From assembly GCA_900467745.1 (NCBI GenBank), contig UBQW01000005.1:92677-139255 (forward strand): a DNA stretch of 46,579 nucleotides. The letters run 5' to 3'. The notes beneath the pieces are model-generated. The model had not been told where the DNA came from and ran no database searches. It saw only the letters and a program-made list of their open reading frames with translations. The position numbers and the translations under genes were made by a program. Source of the DNA: Hyphomicrobiales bacterium (GTDB taxonomy: Bacteria > Pseudomonadota > Alphaproteobacteria > Rhizobiales > Rhizobiaceae). Positions 28,362-37,789 of the stretch are shown piece by piece. Every line of letters starts with the position of its first letter. Positions within the stretch are counted from its first letter, which is position 1.

Positions 28362-29180
28362 ATGGCTCAGGCACAAGGCCTCATGTCAGGCAAGCGCGGC
28401 GTCATCATGGGCGTTGCCAACAATCGTTCGATTGCGTGGGGCATTGCCAAAGCTATTCATGCACAGGGCGGCGAGGTTGCCTTTACTTATCAGGGTGATG
28501 CGCTGAAGAAGCGGGTAGAGCCGCTGGCAGCTGAACTCGGCGGCATTCTTGCCGGACACTGTGATGTCAGCGATGAAGCATCGATCGACGAGGTTTTCGA
28601 CAACATCGAGAAGACCTGGGGCAAGATCGACTTCATCGTGCATGCGATCGGCTTTTCGGACAAGGACGAGCTCACGGGCCGTTACGTCGACACCTCTGCG
28701 GACAACTTCGCCAAGACGATGCAGATCTCCGTCTATTCCTTCACCTCGGTTGCACGCCGCGCCGAGAAGTTGATGACGGATGGCGGCTCGATGCTGACGC
28801 TGACCTATTACGGCGCCGAAAAGGTGATGCCGAACTACAACGTCATGGGCGTTGCCAAGGCAGCTCTTGAAGCGAGCGTGAAGTATCTGGCAGTCGATCT
28901 CGGACCGAAGAACATCCGCGTCAACGCGATCTCGGCCGGTCCGATCAAGACGCTTGCAGCGTCCGGGATCGGCGACTTCCGCTACATTCTCAAGTGGAAC
29001 GAGTACAACGCGCCGCTGCGCCGCACCGTCACCATCGAAGAAGTCGGCGATGTCGGCCTCTACATGCTTTCGGACCTGTCGCGCTCGGTCACGGGCGAAG
29101 TGCATCACGCCGACAGCGGTTATCATGTTATCGGCATGAAGGCTGTGGACGCGCCGGATATTTCCGTCATAAAAGACTGA
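28362..29180 (+). CDS. fabI: Enoyl-[acyl-carrier-protein] reductase (NADH)
   Basis: Completes each cycle of fatty-acid elongation. The 272-residue short-chain dehydrogenase-type protein has the FabI marks: GVANNRSIAWGIAKA nucleotide-binding loop, and the active-site Tyr149, Tyr159 and Lys166 in TYYGAEKVMPNYNVMGVAKA. The gene starts at an ATG after GGGGCGAAAC. Rhizobial genomes often have two FabI copies; which copy this is cannot be told. Confidence 0.95.
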   Translation: MAQAQGLMSGKRGVIMGVANNRSIAWGIAKAIHAQGGEVAFTYQGDALKKRVEPLAAELGGILAGHCDVSDEASIDEVFDNIEKTWGKIDFIVHAIGFSDKDELTGRYVDTSADNFAKTMQISVYSFTSVARRAEKLMTDGGSMLTLTYYGAEKVMPNYNVMGVAKAALEASVKYLAVDLGPKNIRVNAISAGPIKTLAASGIGDFRYILKWNEYNAPLRRTVTIEEVGDVGLYMLSDLSRSVTGEVHHADSGYHVIGMKAVDAPDISVIKD

Positions 29181-29206
29181 TCGTACTCTCTTATGAGTCA
29201 TGCTCG

Positions 29207-29238
29207 CGGCCCCTCCTCGCGGAAGCGATCAGGGGCCG
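29207..29238 (+). terminator. Hairpin between fabI and the phosphatase gene
   Basis: CGGCCCCT and AGGGGCCG form an 8-base stem with a 16-base loop and are followed by TTT. It lies 27 bases after fabI and 22 before the next start codon, so it may terminate or attenuate transcription between the two genes. Confidence 0.4.
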
Positions 29239-29259
29239 TTTGCAATATGGAGCCGATCA

Positions 29260-29850
29260 TTGCTTATCTACGTCATTCGTCACGGCCAGACAGACTGGAA
29301 CGCGGAACGTCGCCTGCAGGGGCAAAAGGATATTCCGCTCAATGCCATCGGTCGTGAGCAGGCGCGCCAGAACGGCATCAATCTCGCGGAAATCCTGAAA
29401 GTCGAAGGCATCGAATTCGATTTCATCGCGAGCCCGCTCGGCCGTACGCGCGCGACGATGGAAATCGCCCGCGAAGCAATGAACCTGCCGCCCAAGGACT
29501 ACCGCACCGACGAGCGCCTGGTGGAAGTGTCGTTCGGTGACTGGGAAGGCTTTACGGTCAAGGAACTGAAGGCGACCGCCAAGGAGCGGATCGTCGAGCG
29601 CAATCTCAACAAGTGGGATTTCATTCCGCCGGGTGCCGATGCCGAGAGCTACGAGATCATGTCGTGGCGGGTGGCGTCCTGGCTGAACGAGGTGGACCGG
29701 CCGACGGTCTGTGTCACGCATGGCGGCGTCATTCGCAGCCTGTTCAGGACGATTGCCAACGTGCCGAAGGATGAAGCGGCCGAGGGCGAGATTCCGCAAG
29801 ACCGGATTCTCAAGATCGAGACCGACACGAAGCAGATCGCCTGGATCTAG
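29260..29850 (+). CDS. Histidine phosphatase family protein (phosphoglycerate-mutase-like)
   Basis: The 196-residue protein has the branch-1 histidine phosphatase motifs: RHGQTDWN with catalytic His8 at the start, SPLGRTRATMEIA, acid residue Glu89 in LVEVSFGDWEG, and the second His154 in VTHGG. It may be a phosphatase rather than a cofactor-dependent mutase, since length is short. The TTG at 29260 follows GGAG by seven bases and gives (M)LIYVIRHG; no ATG fits as well. The frame is open to 29200. Confidence 0.88.
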   Translation: MLIYVIRHGQTDWNAERRLQGQKDIPLNAIGREQARQNGINLAEILKVEGIEFDFIASPLGRTRATMEIAREAMNLPPKDYRTDERLVEVSFGDWEGFTVKELKATAKERIVERNLNKWDFIPPGADAESYEIMSWRVASWLNEVDRPTVCVTHGGVIRSLFRTIANVPKDEAAEGEIPQDRILKIETDTKQIAWI

Positions 29851-29871
29851 GCCTGCTTCGCGCCAGCCGAA

Positions 29872-30132
29872 TTACTGTACGATATCGAGATCGTTGATGA
29901 CGCGTTTTCCGTCGACTTCCGTATAGAAGACGATGACCTTCACGCCTGCCTTCAAGCCTTCGAAATTGAATTCTTCCGACGCCTGATAGGTCTTGCCGTC
30001 ATCGAGCGTGAGGCTGAGATTGCTCATGTCGATGTTCTTGATCGTCGCTTCCACGTCGGCGCTTTCGGCAAAACCGCTGATCGGCGACAGAAAACTCGCT
30101 GTGGCCAAAAGTGTAGCAACTACGAAGCGCAT
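29872..30132 (-). CDS. Small secreted DUF1344 protein
   Basis: The 86-residue product has a signal peptide (MRFVVATLLATASFLSPISG, cleavage near FAES) and a small beta domain: ATIKNIDMSNLSLTLDDGKT and VKVIVFYTEVDGKRVINDLDI. It matches the DUF1344 proteins of Rhizobiales, of unknown role. The ATG at 30132 follows AAGGA by eight bases; the frame extends to 30258 but that part is not conserved in form. It is convergent with the phosphatase gene. Confidence 0.82.
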   Translation of the reverse strand: MRFVVATLLATASFLSPISGFAESADVEATIKNIDMSNLSLTLDDGKTYQASEEFNFEGLKAGVKVIVFYTEVDGKRVINDLDIVQ

Positions 30133-30311
30133 AACGGCATTCCTTCGAAAACACGACTCAAACATCCAATTGTGCATAGATAGCCTCCCGAATATGGCGA
30201 AATTTGCCCTGAACCGTGACCATTCCCGCCCAATTGATGAAGCGCATTTTAACAACAATCAAGAGGGCTTGTTAATACAGTCGTACACTTAAAACGTGTT
30301 CCCAATACTAC

Positions 30312-30348
30312 CTGTAAGAAATCGTAAATTAACACCCGCTACTTACAG
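30312..30348. promoter_or_regulatory. Inverted repeat in promoter region of the GGDEF-EAL gene
   Basis: CTGTAAG and CTTACAG are perfect 7-base arms separated by 23 bases, lying 28-64 bases before the TTG start of the GGDEF-EAL gene. The 243-base gap 30133-30375 is AT-rich and must hold two divergent promoters. A regulator site is possible. Confidence 0.3.
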
Positions 30349-30375
30349 TCATAGGGAAACGGGGAGGCTGGGGTT

Positions 30376-33300
30376 TTGCTATTCCGCAGGAAACATAACG
30401 AGGCAACGCGGAGTTCTTTGCGGAATACCCATATCTCGTTTCTGGTTTCCTGCCTGGTCGCCGTGGTCGTCATCATCGTCGGTTTCAGCCTGGATCGTGC
30501 CAATACCGCGGCTAATCTTCGCGAATTGACGATCCGCACGGAAAACGAGACCAGCCTTATTCGCGCGCGTGTGACTGCCCAGATCAACATGGACATCACC
30601 ATCGTGCGCGACCTCTCCAACATGGTCGCGATCAGCTCGAAAATGAATGCCGAGGAGACGGAGCGGCAGATCAACTGGCTGCTCATCCAGAACCCGCATT
30701 TCGTGCATATCGCCGTTGCCCCCGATTTCATCGTGCAGTCGGTGTTTCCGCCGACGGAGGGCAAGGATCGGCTTGGTCACGACGTGCGCGAATTCCTGAT
30801 GGATCGCCAGTCGGTGGCGCGCACCACCGGCAACCAGCAGGCGCGATTCTATGGACCGATCCGCACGCTCGACGGCAAGGACACATTCGCGATCTTCTTC
30901 CCCGTCTTCGTCAAGGAGAACGGCCAGCGCCGGGTCTGGGGCGCGGTCGAGGCAGTCATCGACGCCGACATGTTCTATGAGAACACCGGCCTGAAGCCGG
31001 CCCGCGACAGCGAGAACCGCGAAAAGTATCCGCATCTCGACCACCTCTCCATCGCGCTGCGCGATCTTGGAACCACGGGTGCGGCAGTGTCGCCCTTCTT
31101 CGGTTCACCGGAGGTGCTAGGGCAGCGGCCGCTGACGCGCAAGATCACATTCGCCGGCGGGCGCTGGGAGATCGCGGCGGCGCCGAAGACCGGCTGGACC
31201 GCCCCTCCAGAGAATCAGCAGACGCTGCGGTTCATCATCCTCGCCGCCGCCTGCCTCACAATCATTCCCGTGTTCTTCGCGACCCTTCTGCTCGGCGAGC
31301 GCAACAAGAACATCAGGCAGCTGGAAAAGCGCGAGGAGACGCTGCTGGAGCTATCACAGCGTCTCAACCTTGCGCTGGAAACCTCCAATATCGGCATCTG
31401 GGAACTGAGAAACGGTGGCCAGAGCCTCTTCTGGGATGGCCGCGCCGCCGCATTGCACGGCAAGCAAGCGATCGAGGGCAGCTACTCGCTCGACGACTGG
31501 CTGGAAACGATCGTTCCCGACGATCGCCGGGTGGCAAAGATCCACCTCTTGAAGGATGGCCGGTCCGGTTCCTCCTACACGACACAATACCGGATCGAGC
31601 TTTCGGACGGCAGCACGCGCTATCTGCGATCCGTGGGCTCGGTCTATAACGACGCCGCCGGCACCATCCGCACGATCGGCATCGTCTGGGATGTGACCGC
31701 CGACGCGGTTGCCGCCGAGACGCTGCGTCGCGCGAAAGACAGCAGCGACATCAAGAACGCCGAGCTCGAACTTGCGCTCGACGAGCTCTCGCATCGCGAG
31801 GCCGAACTTGCCGAGCTCTCCGGCAAGCTCGACCTGGCGCTCGATTCCTACCAGTGCGGCATCTGGGAGGCCACGCTCGGTAAGGCCGGCTCCTTCTGGG
31901 ACGACCGGATGCACGAGCTCTACGGGCTGGAGCCGCGCGCCGGCTTCATGGACGAGGAGACGTGGCTCTCCTGCGTGCTCGAGGAAGACCGCCCGCTTGC
32001 GATCGAGAGCGCGCGGTATTTCAAGAAGGTCGGCGATACTCATACCGTCGTCTGTCGCGTGCCGACCGAAGACGGGACGATGCGCTATGTGCGCTCGACC
32101 GGAAAGGTGCACGCGACGTCCAACGGCCAGCTGAAGATCATCGGCGTGGCCTTCGACATCACCGAAGACGCGCTGATGACGGCGGAGCTGAAGGCGGCGA
32201 AGGACGAGGCGATCGGCAAGAACATCGAGCTCGAACTCGCCAACAACCGCATCGAACACAATTCGCTGCACGATCCACTGACCGGGCTCGCCAACCGCCG
32301 CAAGCTCGACAAGGCGCTGGAACAGCTGACCGATGCCGGGCAGCACGCTAGGCAGAAGTTCGCGATCCTGCACATCGACCTGGATCGCTTCAAGGAGATC
32401 AACGACACACTGGGCCACGCGGCGGGCGACGCCATGCTCGTCCATGCCTCCCGCGTGCTCTCGCGCAGCATTCGGCCGAGCGACATCGTGGCGCGCATCG
32501 GCGGCGACGAATTCGTCATCCTGGCGCTCAATGCCAATGACGCAGAGATGTCGGCGCTTTCGGGCCGGATCGTCGAGGAGATGCGCCAGCCCATCGACTT
32601 CCAGGGCTTTGCCTGCCGCTGCGGCGTGTCGATCGGGATTGCGCTGGCGAGCGGCATGCGCGTCGATGCCCGCAAGGTGCTGATCAACGCCGACATCGCG
32701 CTCTATCGCGCCAAGAGCCAGGGCCGCAACCGCTTCCAGTTCTTCAATCACAACCTGCAGGCCGACATCATCAACAACAAGCGGCTGGCCGACGAGATCC
32801 TCTCGGGTATCGAGAACGGCGAGTTCACCACCTGGTACCAGCCGCAATTCAGCGCCCGCACCATGCAGCTGACCGGAGTCGAGGCGCTGGTGCGCTGGCA
32901 GCATCCGTCCCGGGGTCTGCTGACGCCCGATAAGTTCCTGAAGATCGCCGAGGAGATCAACGTCGTGCAGACGCTCGACCGCATCGTTCTCGAAACGGCG
33001 CTCAAGGACAAGATGCGGTGGGCGGCGCTTGGCGTTTCCGTTCCCAAGGTCTCGGTCAACGTGTCTGCCCGGCGCCTGCATGACGATGCGCTGGCCGATT
33101 CGCTGCGCATGCTGCAGATCCGGCCGGGCGAGATTTCGTTCGAGTTGGTGGAATCGATCTTCCTCGATGAGAGCGAGGACGTCGCCGCCGAGAACCTCGA
33201 CAAGATCAAGGCGCTCGGCATCGATATCGAGATCGACGATTTCGGCACGGGCCACACCTCGATTGTCAGCCTTTTGAAGCTGAAGCCGAAGCGGCTGAAG

Positions 33301-33549
33301 ATCGACCGGCAGCTGGTGCAGCCGATCATCACCTCGGCGCAGGAGCGTGCGCTGGTGCGCTCGATCATCGACATCGCCCGCTCGCTCGGCGTCGAGACGG
33401 TGGCTGAGGGCGTCGAGACCGTGGCGCATGCCAGCCTGCTTCTCGAACTCGGCTGCGACCTGCTGCAGGGCTACGCCTTCTCGCGCCCCCTCTCCTTCGA
33501 CGATTTCACCGAAGCGGCCACCCATACGGCCTGGCGCATCGCTTCGTAG
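30376..33549 (+). CDS. Membrane-bound bifunctional GGDEF-EAL protein with CHASE-like and PAS domains
   Basis: Predicted to make and break the second messenger cyclic di-GMP. In the 1057-residue protein, TM1 lies at 20-38, a periplasmic CHASE-like sensor at about 45-275, and TM2 at 284-306. Two PAS_3-like domains follow (about 330-450 and 490-610). The GGDEF domain has an intact motif at 709-713 and an RxxD inhibitory site at 700-703. The EAL domain has EALVRW at 836, NVSARR, DDFGTGHTS and AEGVET. Both catalytic halves look active; the net activity cannot be told. The TTG start follows GGGGAGG by about nine bases. Signal sensed is unknown. Confidence 0.93.
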   Translation: MLFRRKHNEATRSSLRNTHISFLVSCLVAVVVIIVGFSLDRANTAANLRELTIRTENETSLIRARVTAQINMDITIVRDLSNMVAISSKMNAEETERQINWLLIQNPHFVHIAVAPDFIVQSVFPPTEGKDRLGHDVREFLMDRQSVARTTGNQQARFYGPIRTLDGKDTFAIFFPVFVKENGQRRVWGAVEAVIDADMFYENTGLKPARDSENREKYPHLDHLSIALRDLGTTGAAVSPFFGSPEVLGQRPLTRKITFAGGRWEIAAAPKTGWTAPPENQQTLRFIILAAACLTIIPVFFATLLLGERNKNIRQLEKREETLLELSQRLNLALETSNIGIWELRNGGQSLFWDGRAAALHGKQAIEGSYSLDDWLETIVPDDRRVAKIHLLKDGRSGSSYTTQYRIELSDGSTRYLRSVGSVYNDAAGTIRTIGIVWDVTADAVAAETLRRAKDSSDIKNAELELALDELSHREAELAELSGKLDLALDSYQCGIWEATLGKAGSFWDDRMHELYGLEPRAGFMDEETWLSCVLEEDRPLAIESARYFKKVGDTHTVVCRVPTEDGTMRYVRSTGKVHATSNGQLKIIGVAFDITEDALMTAELKAAKDEAIGKNIELELANNRIEHNSLHDPLTGLANRRKLDKALEQLTDAGQHARQKFAILHIDLDRFKEINDTLGHAAGDAMLVHASRVLSRSIRPSDIVARIGGDEFVILALNANDAEMSALSGRIVEEMRQPIDFQGFACRCGVSIGIALASGMRVDARKVLINADIALYRAKSQGRNRFQFFNHNLQADIINNKRLADEILSGIENGEFTTWYQPQFSARTMQLTGVEALVRWQHPSRGLLTPDKFLKIAEEINVVQTLDRIVLETALKDKMRWAALGVSVPKVSVNVSARRLHDDALADSLRMLQIRPGEISFELVESIFLDESEDVAAENLDKIKALGIDIEIDDFGTGHTSIVSLLKLKPKRLKIDRQLVQPIITSAQERALVRSIIDIARSLGVETVAEGVETVAHASLLLELGCDLLQGYAFSRPLSFDDFTEAATHTAWRIAS

Positions 33550-33719
33550 TATGGCTTTGCGCGGTTGTTCTCGGATTTGAGGAAACACCGTTTCCCAATG
33601 GAGACGGTTTGGCGCAAAGAAAGCCTTTTGCCCTCTCGGCTTTTGGCCTATGAGTGTCGCGCCTTTTTAAAGAATGGCGCGGCCCGGGGACGCCCGGCGG
33701 CGCGATCCGGTCGGAGCAT

Positions 33720-34817
33720 ATGTCACACAATACATTCGGTCACCTCTTCCGCGTAACCACCTGGGGCGAAAGCCACGGACCGGCGCTTGGCTGCGTCGTC
33801 GACGGCTGCCCTCCCGGCCTGCGTTTCAAGCTTGCAGACCTGCAGGTGTGGCTCGACAAGCGCAAGCCCGGCCAGTCGCGCTTCGTGACGCAGCGCCGCG
33901 AGGATGACCTCGTCAAGGTTCTCTCGGGCGTGATGTTCGATGCCGACGGCGAGACGATGATATCGACCGGCACGCCGATCTCGATGCTGATCGAGAATAC
34001 CGACCAGCGCTCCAAGGATTACGGCGAGATCGCCCGCCAGTACCGGCCGGGCCATGCCGATTACACCTATGATCTCAAATACGGCATTCGCGACTATCGC
34101 GGCGGCGGGCGCTCGTCTGCGCGCGAGACCGCGGCGCGCGTTGCGGCCGGCGGTATCGCGCGGCTGGTCGTTCCCGGCGTTCGCGTGCGCGGCGCGCTGG
34201 TGCAGATCGGCAAGCACAAGATCAACCGCGACAATTGGGACTGGGACCAGGTCGACCAGAACCCGTTCTTCGCGCCGGATCCTGAGATCGTTCCCGTCTG
34301 GGAAGAATATCTCGACGGTATCCGCAAGAAGGGCTCGTCGATCGGCGCCGTGGTCGAGGTCGTCGCTGACGGCGTTCCGGCCGGTTTGGGCGCACCGATC
34401 TACGGCAAGCTCGACCAGGATATCGCCTCGCTTTTGATGTCGATCAACGCCGTCAAGGGTGTGGAGATCGGCAACGGCTTCGAGGCGGCCGAAATCACCG
34501 GTGAAGAAAACGCCGACGAAATGCGCATGGGCAATGACAGCCAGCCGATCTTCCTGTCCAATCATGCCGGCGGCATCCTTGGCGGCATTTCGACCGGTCA
34601 GCCTGTCATCGCCCGCTTCGCGATCAAGCCGACCTCGTCGATCCTGACCGAGCGCCAGTCGATCGATGCCGACGGCAAGAACGTCGATATCCGCACCAAG
34701 GGCCGCCATGACCCCTGCGTCGGCATCCGCGCCGTGCCGATCGGCGAGGCGATGATCGCCTGCGCCATCGCCGACCACTACCTTCGAGACCGCGGCCAGA
34801 CCGGCCGGCTGAAATAG
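33720..34817 (+). CDS. aroC: Chorismate synthase
   Basis: Last enzyme of the shikimate pathway; converts EPSP to chorismate with reduced FMN. The 365-residue protein shows the family signatures [20 protein letters not shown] at the N-terminus, [27 protein letters not shown], and [17 protein letters not shown] near the C-terminus. Start at 33720 follows CGGAG; the frame is open to 33654 without conserved sequence. ribB starts 10 bases after the stop, so the two form an operon ending at the hairpin at 35947-35970. Confidence 0.97.
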   Translation: MSHNTFGHLFRVTTWGESHGPALGCVVDGCPPGLRFKLADLQVWLDKRKPGQSRFVTQRREDDLVKVLSGVMFDADGETMISTGTPISMLIENTDQRSKDYGEIARQYRPGHADYTYDLKYGIRDYRGGGRSSARETAARVAAGGIARLVVPGVRVRGALVQIGKHKINRDNWDWDQVDQNPFFAPDPEIVPVWEEYLDGIRKKGSSIGAVVEVVADGVPAGLGAPIYGKLDQDIASLLMSINAVKGVEIGNGFEAAEITGEENADEMRMGNDSQPIFLSNHAGGILGGISTGQPVIARFAIKPTSSILTERQSIDADGKNVDIRTKGRHDPCVGIRAVPIGEAMIACAIADHYLRDRGQTGRLK

Positions 34818-34827
34818 GAACGTTCCC

Positions 34828-35928
34828 ATGCCTTACGATCAGAAGCGCGTCGTAGACGCTATCCGGGCCTTCGAGGCCGGCGAAATCGTTGTCGTCGTCG
34901 ATGACGACGGCCGCGAGAACGAAGGCGATCTCATCGTTGCCGCCGTCCACTGTACGCCGGAAAAGATGGCCTTCATCGTGCGCCACACCTCGGGCATCGT
35001 CTGCACGCCGATGCCGAAGGAAGAGGCCAAGCGCCTCGGCCTCAACGCCATGGTCGCGGAAAACGACAGCGCGCATACGACGGCCTTCACCGTCACCGTC
35101 GACTTCAAGCACGGCACGACGACGGGCATCTCCGCCGACGACCGCACGCTGACGGTGCGCAACCTCGCCAACCCGAATGTCGGCGCCTCCGACTTCGTGC
35201 GCCCCGGCCACATCTTCCCGCTGGTCGCCCGCGAGGGTGGCGTTCTGATGCGCTCCGGCCATACGGAAGCCGCCGTCGATCTCTGCAAGCTCGCCGGCCT
35301 GCCGCCGATCGGCGTGATCTGCGAACTGGTCAACGACACCGGCAGCGTCATGCGTGGTCCGCAGGTCTCGAGCTTCGCCGAAGAGCACGGCCTGAAACTG
35401 GTCTCCGTTGCCGACCTCATCGCATACCGCCAGCGCAAGGAAACGCTGATCCAGCTGCAGGCGAGCTTCGATGTCGAAACGCCGTTCGGCAAGGCCAAGG
35501 CCCACAGCTACTCGCTGCCGTGGGATCCGATGCAGCACCTCGCCGTTGTCTTCGGCGACATCCGCGACGGCATCGACATTCCGGTGCGCCTGCACACGGA
35601 AAGCGTCGTGGACGACCTGTTCGGCAAGCGCTCCGTCGATCACTACATGAAGAAGATCGCCGAGAAGGGTCGCGGCGTCATCGTCTATCTGCGCGAAGGT
35701 TCTGTTGGCGTCGGCCACCAGGACAACGGCCGCAAGGCGCTGGGCCAGGGCCGCGAAGCCCATGCGGAAGCGCAGAACCGTGAGAGCGAATGGCTGGAAA
35801 TCGGTCTTGGCGCGCAGATCCTGAAGGATCTCGGCGTCAGCTCGATCAAGCTACTGACCCGCAGCGAGCGCCACTATGTCGGCCTCGAAGGTTTCGGCAT
35901 CAAGATCGCGGAAACAGAGATCGGCTGA
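34828..35928 (+). CDS. ribB: 3,4-dihydroxy-2-butanone 4-phosphate synthase with degenerate GTP cyclohydrolase II domain
   Basis: Makes the four-carbon precursor of riboflavin from ribulose 5-phosphate. The N-terminal half (about 1-205) has the metal- and substrate-binding loop DDDGRENEGD (25-34), PGHIFPLVAREGGVL and HTEAAVDL. The C-terminal half (206-366) has the fold of GTP cyclohydrolase II. Where the zinc-binding cysteines should be (a VRxHSECLTGDVFGSxRCDC-type segment), it reads VRLHTESVVDDLFGKRSVDH with no cysteine. So only the DHBP synthase activity is expected. Such RibBX-type fusions are known in Rhizobiales. Confidence 0.93.
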   Translation: MPYDQKRVVDAIRAFEAGEIVVVVDDDGRENEGDLIVAAVHCTPEKMAFIVRHTSGIVCTPMPKEEAKRLGLNAMVAENDSAHTTAFTVTVDFKHGTTTGISADDRTLTVRNLANPNVGASDFVRPGHIFPLVAREGGVLMRSGHTEAAVDLCKLAGLPPIGVICELVNDTGSVMRGPQVSSFAEEHGLKLVSVADLIAYRQRKETLIQLQASFDVETPFGKAKAHSYSLPWDPMQHLAVVFGDIRDGIDIPVRLHTESVVDDLFGKRSVDHYMKKIAEKGRGVIVYLREGSVGVGHQDNGRKALGQGREAHAEAQNRESEWLEIGLGAQILKDLGVSSIKLLTRSERHYVGLEGFGIKIAETEIG

Positions 35929-35946
35929 GCCCGATAATATCGTCAG

Positions 35947-35970
35947 CCGGCGGGCAGTCCCCGCCGGTTT
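35947..35970 (+). terminator. Rho-independent terminator after ribB
   Basis: CCGGCGGG and CCCGCCGG form a perfect 8-base GC stem around CAGTC and are followed by TTT. It lies 19 bases after the ribB stop and should end the aroC-ribB transcript. Confidence 0.7.
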
Positions 35971-35979
35971 CGGCCTTCG

Positions 35980-36333
35980 TCAGGCGGCGATGCGCTTGAA
36001 GCGCGTCCTGACGTTCTGCATGTAGTATTTGCCGGGCGATTCAGAGGTCACCATGGCGATGACGTGGGCTTCGGCCACGCCTTCGAACATGCGTTCCTCG
36101 CCATTGTTCAGGCAGACACGCAATCTGCCGTCTTCCTGGCTGAAGTAGACCGCGTCGATCAGGGCGGACTTGACGGTAACGGGTTTCATCCGCGCACGCT
36201 GCTCGCTCAACGAAACGATCGAACCTGTCGCCGCGGCGCGGGCGTCGCGACGGTTACGCATCAGTGCTCTAACCCTGCGGGCAAGGCTGTTCCATGCCGT
36301 CCATGCGGCGTATCTGATCGCTCGTGTTTTCAT
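35980..36333 (-). CDS. KTSC-domain protein
   Basis: The C-terminal 65 residues, KSALIDAVYFSQEDGRLRVC to SPGKYYMQNVRTRFKR, match the short KTSC domain (named for the KTSC-like end motif), found alone or with lysyl-tRNA synthetase-like proteins; its role is not established. The N-terminal 50 residues are basic and Arg-rich without clear homology. The start is uncertain: the ATG at 36333 has GGAG only one base away, and ATGs at 36261 and 36189 also leave the domain intact. Confidence 0.7.
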   Translation of the reverse strand: MKTRAIRYAAWTAWNSLARRVRALMRNRRDARAAATGSIVSLSEQRARMKPVTVKSALIDAVYFSQEDGRLRVCLNNGEERMFEGVAEAHVIAMVTSESPGKYYMQNVRTRFKRIAA

Positions 36334-36450
36334 GCTCCAATCGTAGGCGAAAGGTCCTTAAGAAGTTCGCGAAGAAGCATGGTAAACCCCCGTCAAGATT
36401 AACAGGCGGTAATCATCTAAAATCCGAACTATCTCAACGATGACAATCGC

Positions 36451-37641
36451 TTAGCCGCGCCAACCCTCCAGCATCTCGACCCGCTCCACACCGGCGAAAC
36501 GGGCGACGCGATCAAGCTCTGCGGCGAGCTTTTCAAGGCGGCCGGCGGAGGGCTTTACGCCGGGCTCCAGCCACAGGCGCTTGACGTCGAGCGAGCCCTT
36601 CTTGCGGTCCGCCTTCATGTCGATGCGGCCGATCAGGCGATCGCCTTCCAAGAGCGGAAAGACGTAATAGCCATATTCGCGCTTCGGCTCGGGCACGAAG
36701 ATCTCGATGCGATAGAAGAAACCGAAGAGACGTTCGGTGCGGTTGCGATCACGGATCATCGGATCGAAAGGGCTCAGCACGCGGATGCGCGGTGGTGCGG
36801 CGGGATAATCGTCGAGCGTATCGAGGAAATCCGTAAACGCCCATGACGGGCGCGGCTTGCCGCCCAATGCCGGCTCGATCATGATCTCGGTCAGCTCATC
36901 GCGGTGGGCGACGACCCAGCCCTTGGCCTCATCCGGCGAGACCAGCGCCCAGAAGGCCGCGATCTCGCCATGGGTGGCAAAGCCCAGCCTCGTCAGCGCG
37001 CTGCGGCAGGCCCAGTCCACGAATTCCTCGCGGCTGACCTCGGGCTCATGAAACTCGGCCGGGATGACGCGTTCGACCAGATCATAGACCTTCTGGAAAT
37101 TCGAGCGGCCGGAAATGGCGAACTTGCCGGTGCGCCAGAAATATTCGAGCGCCGTCTTGTTGGGATGCCAGTTCCACCACCCGCCGGAGACGTGGCCATC
37201 CGCCTTGATCTCGCGCGCCATGATGGCGCCGTCGCGGCTCACCCGCTCGTAGGTCTCGTCGAAGGCATCCTCGAAGCCCTCGCCGCGCCATTTGCGCCAG
37301 CGATCCACCAGGACCTCCTCCTCCCGCCGGAACTTGTGCTTCCAATAGCGGAAGTAGCTGCTCGGCAGGATGGATGCGTCATGCGTCCAGTGCTCGAACA
37401 GCGCGCCGTCCTTTTCCAGAAGTGCCGTCAGGTGCTCGCGCTTGTAAGTCTGGTTGCGCGAAAAGAGGATCTGGTGATGGGCGCGCTCGACCCACTGGAT
37501 GCTGTCGATCTGCACGAAGCCGAGATCGTGGATCAGCTGTAGCAGGCCGGGTTTGGTGAGCACGCGGTTGGGCGGGGCACTCAGACCCTGTTTGGCCAGA
37601 AAGATGCGGCGGGCGTCGGCATTGGAGATCAGCTTCGTCAT
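36451..37641 (-). CDS. YcaQ/AlkX-type DNA glycosylase (HTH_42 family)
   Basis: The 396-residue protein belongs to the winged-helix HTH_42 superfamily. The catalytic QxD motif of the YcaQ (AlkX) branch is intact at residues 44-46 in GFVQIDSIQWVERAHH, where the AlkZ branch has QxQ. Other family marks are FEHWTHDASILPSSYFRYWKH and VLSPFDPMIRDR. YcaQ removes N-alkylated bases and unhooks interstrand crosslinks in E. coli; that role here is by family. The ATG at 37641 is used; a GTG at 37677 adds 12 residues and has no better ribosome site. Confidence 0.88.
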   Translation of the reverse strand: MTKLISNADARRIFLAKQGLSAPPNRVLTKPGLLQLIHDLGFVQIDSIQWVERAHHQILFSRNQTYKREHLTALLEKDGALFEHWTHDASILPSSYFRYWKHKFRREEEVLVDRWRKWRGEGFEDAFDETYERVSRDGAIMAREIKADGHVSGGWWNWHPNKTALEYFWRTGKFAISGRSNFQKVYDLVERVIPAEFHEPEVSREEFVDWACRSALTRLGFATHGEIAAFWALVSPDEAKGWVVAHRDELTEIMIEPALGGKPRPSWAFTDFLDTLDDYPAAPPRIRVLSPFDPMIRDRNRTERLFGFFYRIEIFVPEPKREYGYYVFPLLEGDRLIGRIDMKADRKKGSLDVKRLWLEPGVKPSAGRLEKLAAELDRVARFAGVERVEMLEGWRG

Positions 37642-37789
37642 GGCAGCGATGATAATCCGGAAAATGTTCCTAGCCACCCGAATATGGCGGGTTCGGGCGA
37701 GGATGCAATGGGGTCAGGTCGCGTCGCGTTTTGATCTTCCCTCCGGCCGCATTCGTTTATAGAACGGCGCTTCACCTCAGGGGGACGCA

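Noticed and set aside
31354..33588. Open frame of 744 codons on the minus strand
   Set aside because: It is antisense to the GGDEF-EAL gene and shows no recognisable domain.
36400..36420. CtrA box (TTAA-N7-TTAA) upstream of the KTSC gene
   Set aside because: The sequence has TTAA-N7-TAAT, with one arm not matching, and nothing else links the gene to cell-cycle control.
37757..37768. BioR operator (TTAT-N2-ATAA type) upstream of bioM
   Set aside because: The sequence TTTATAGAACG matches only half of the palindrome, so I cannot support a BioR site. It may be just a -10 element.
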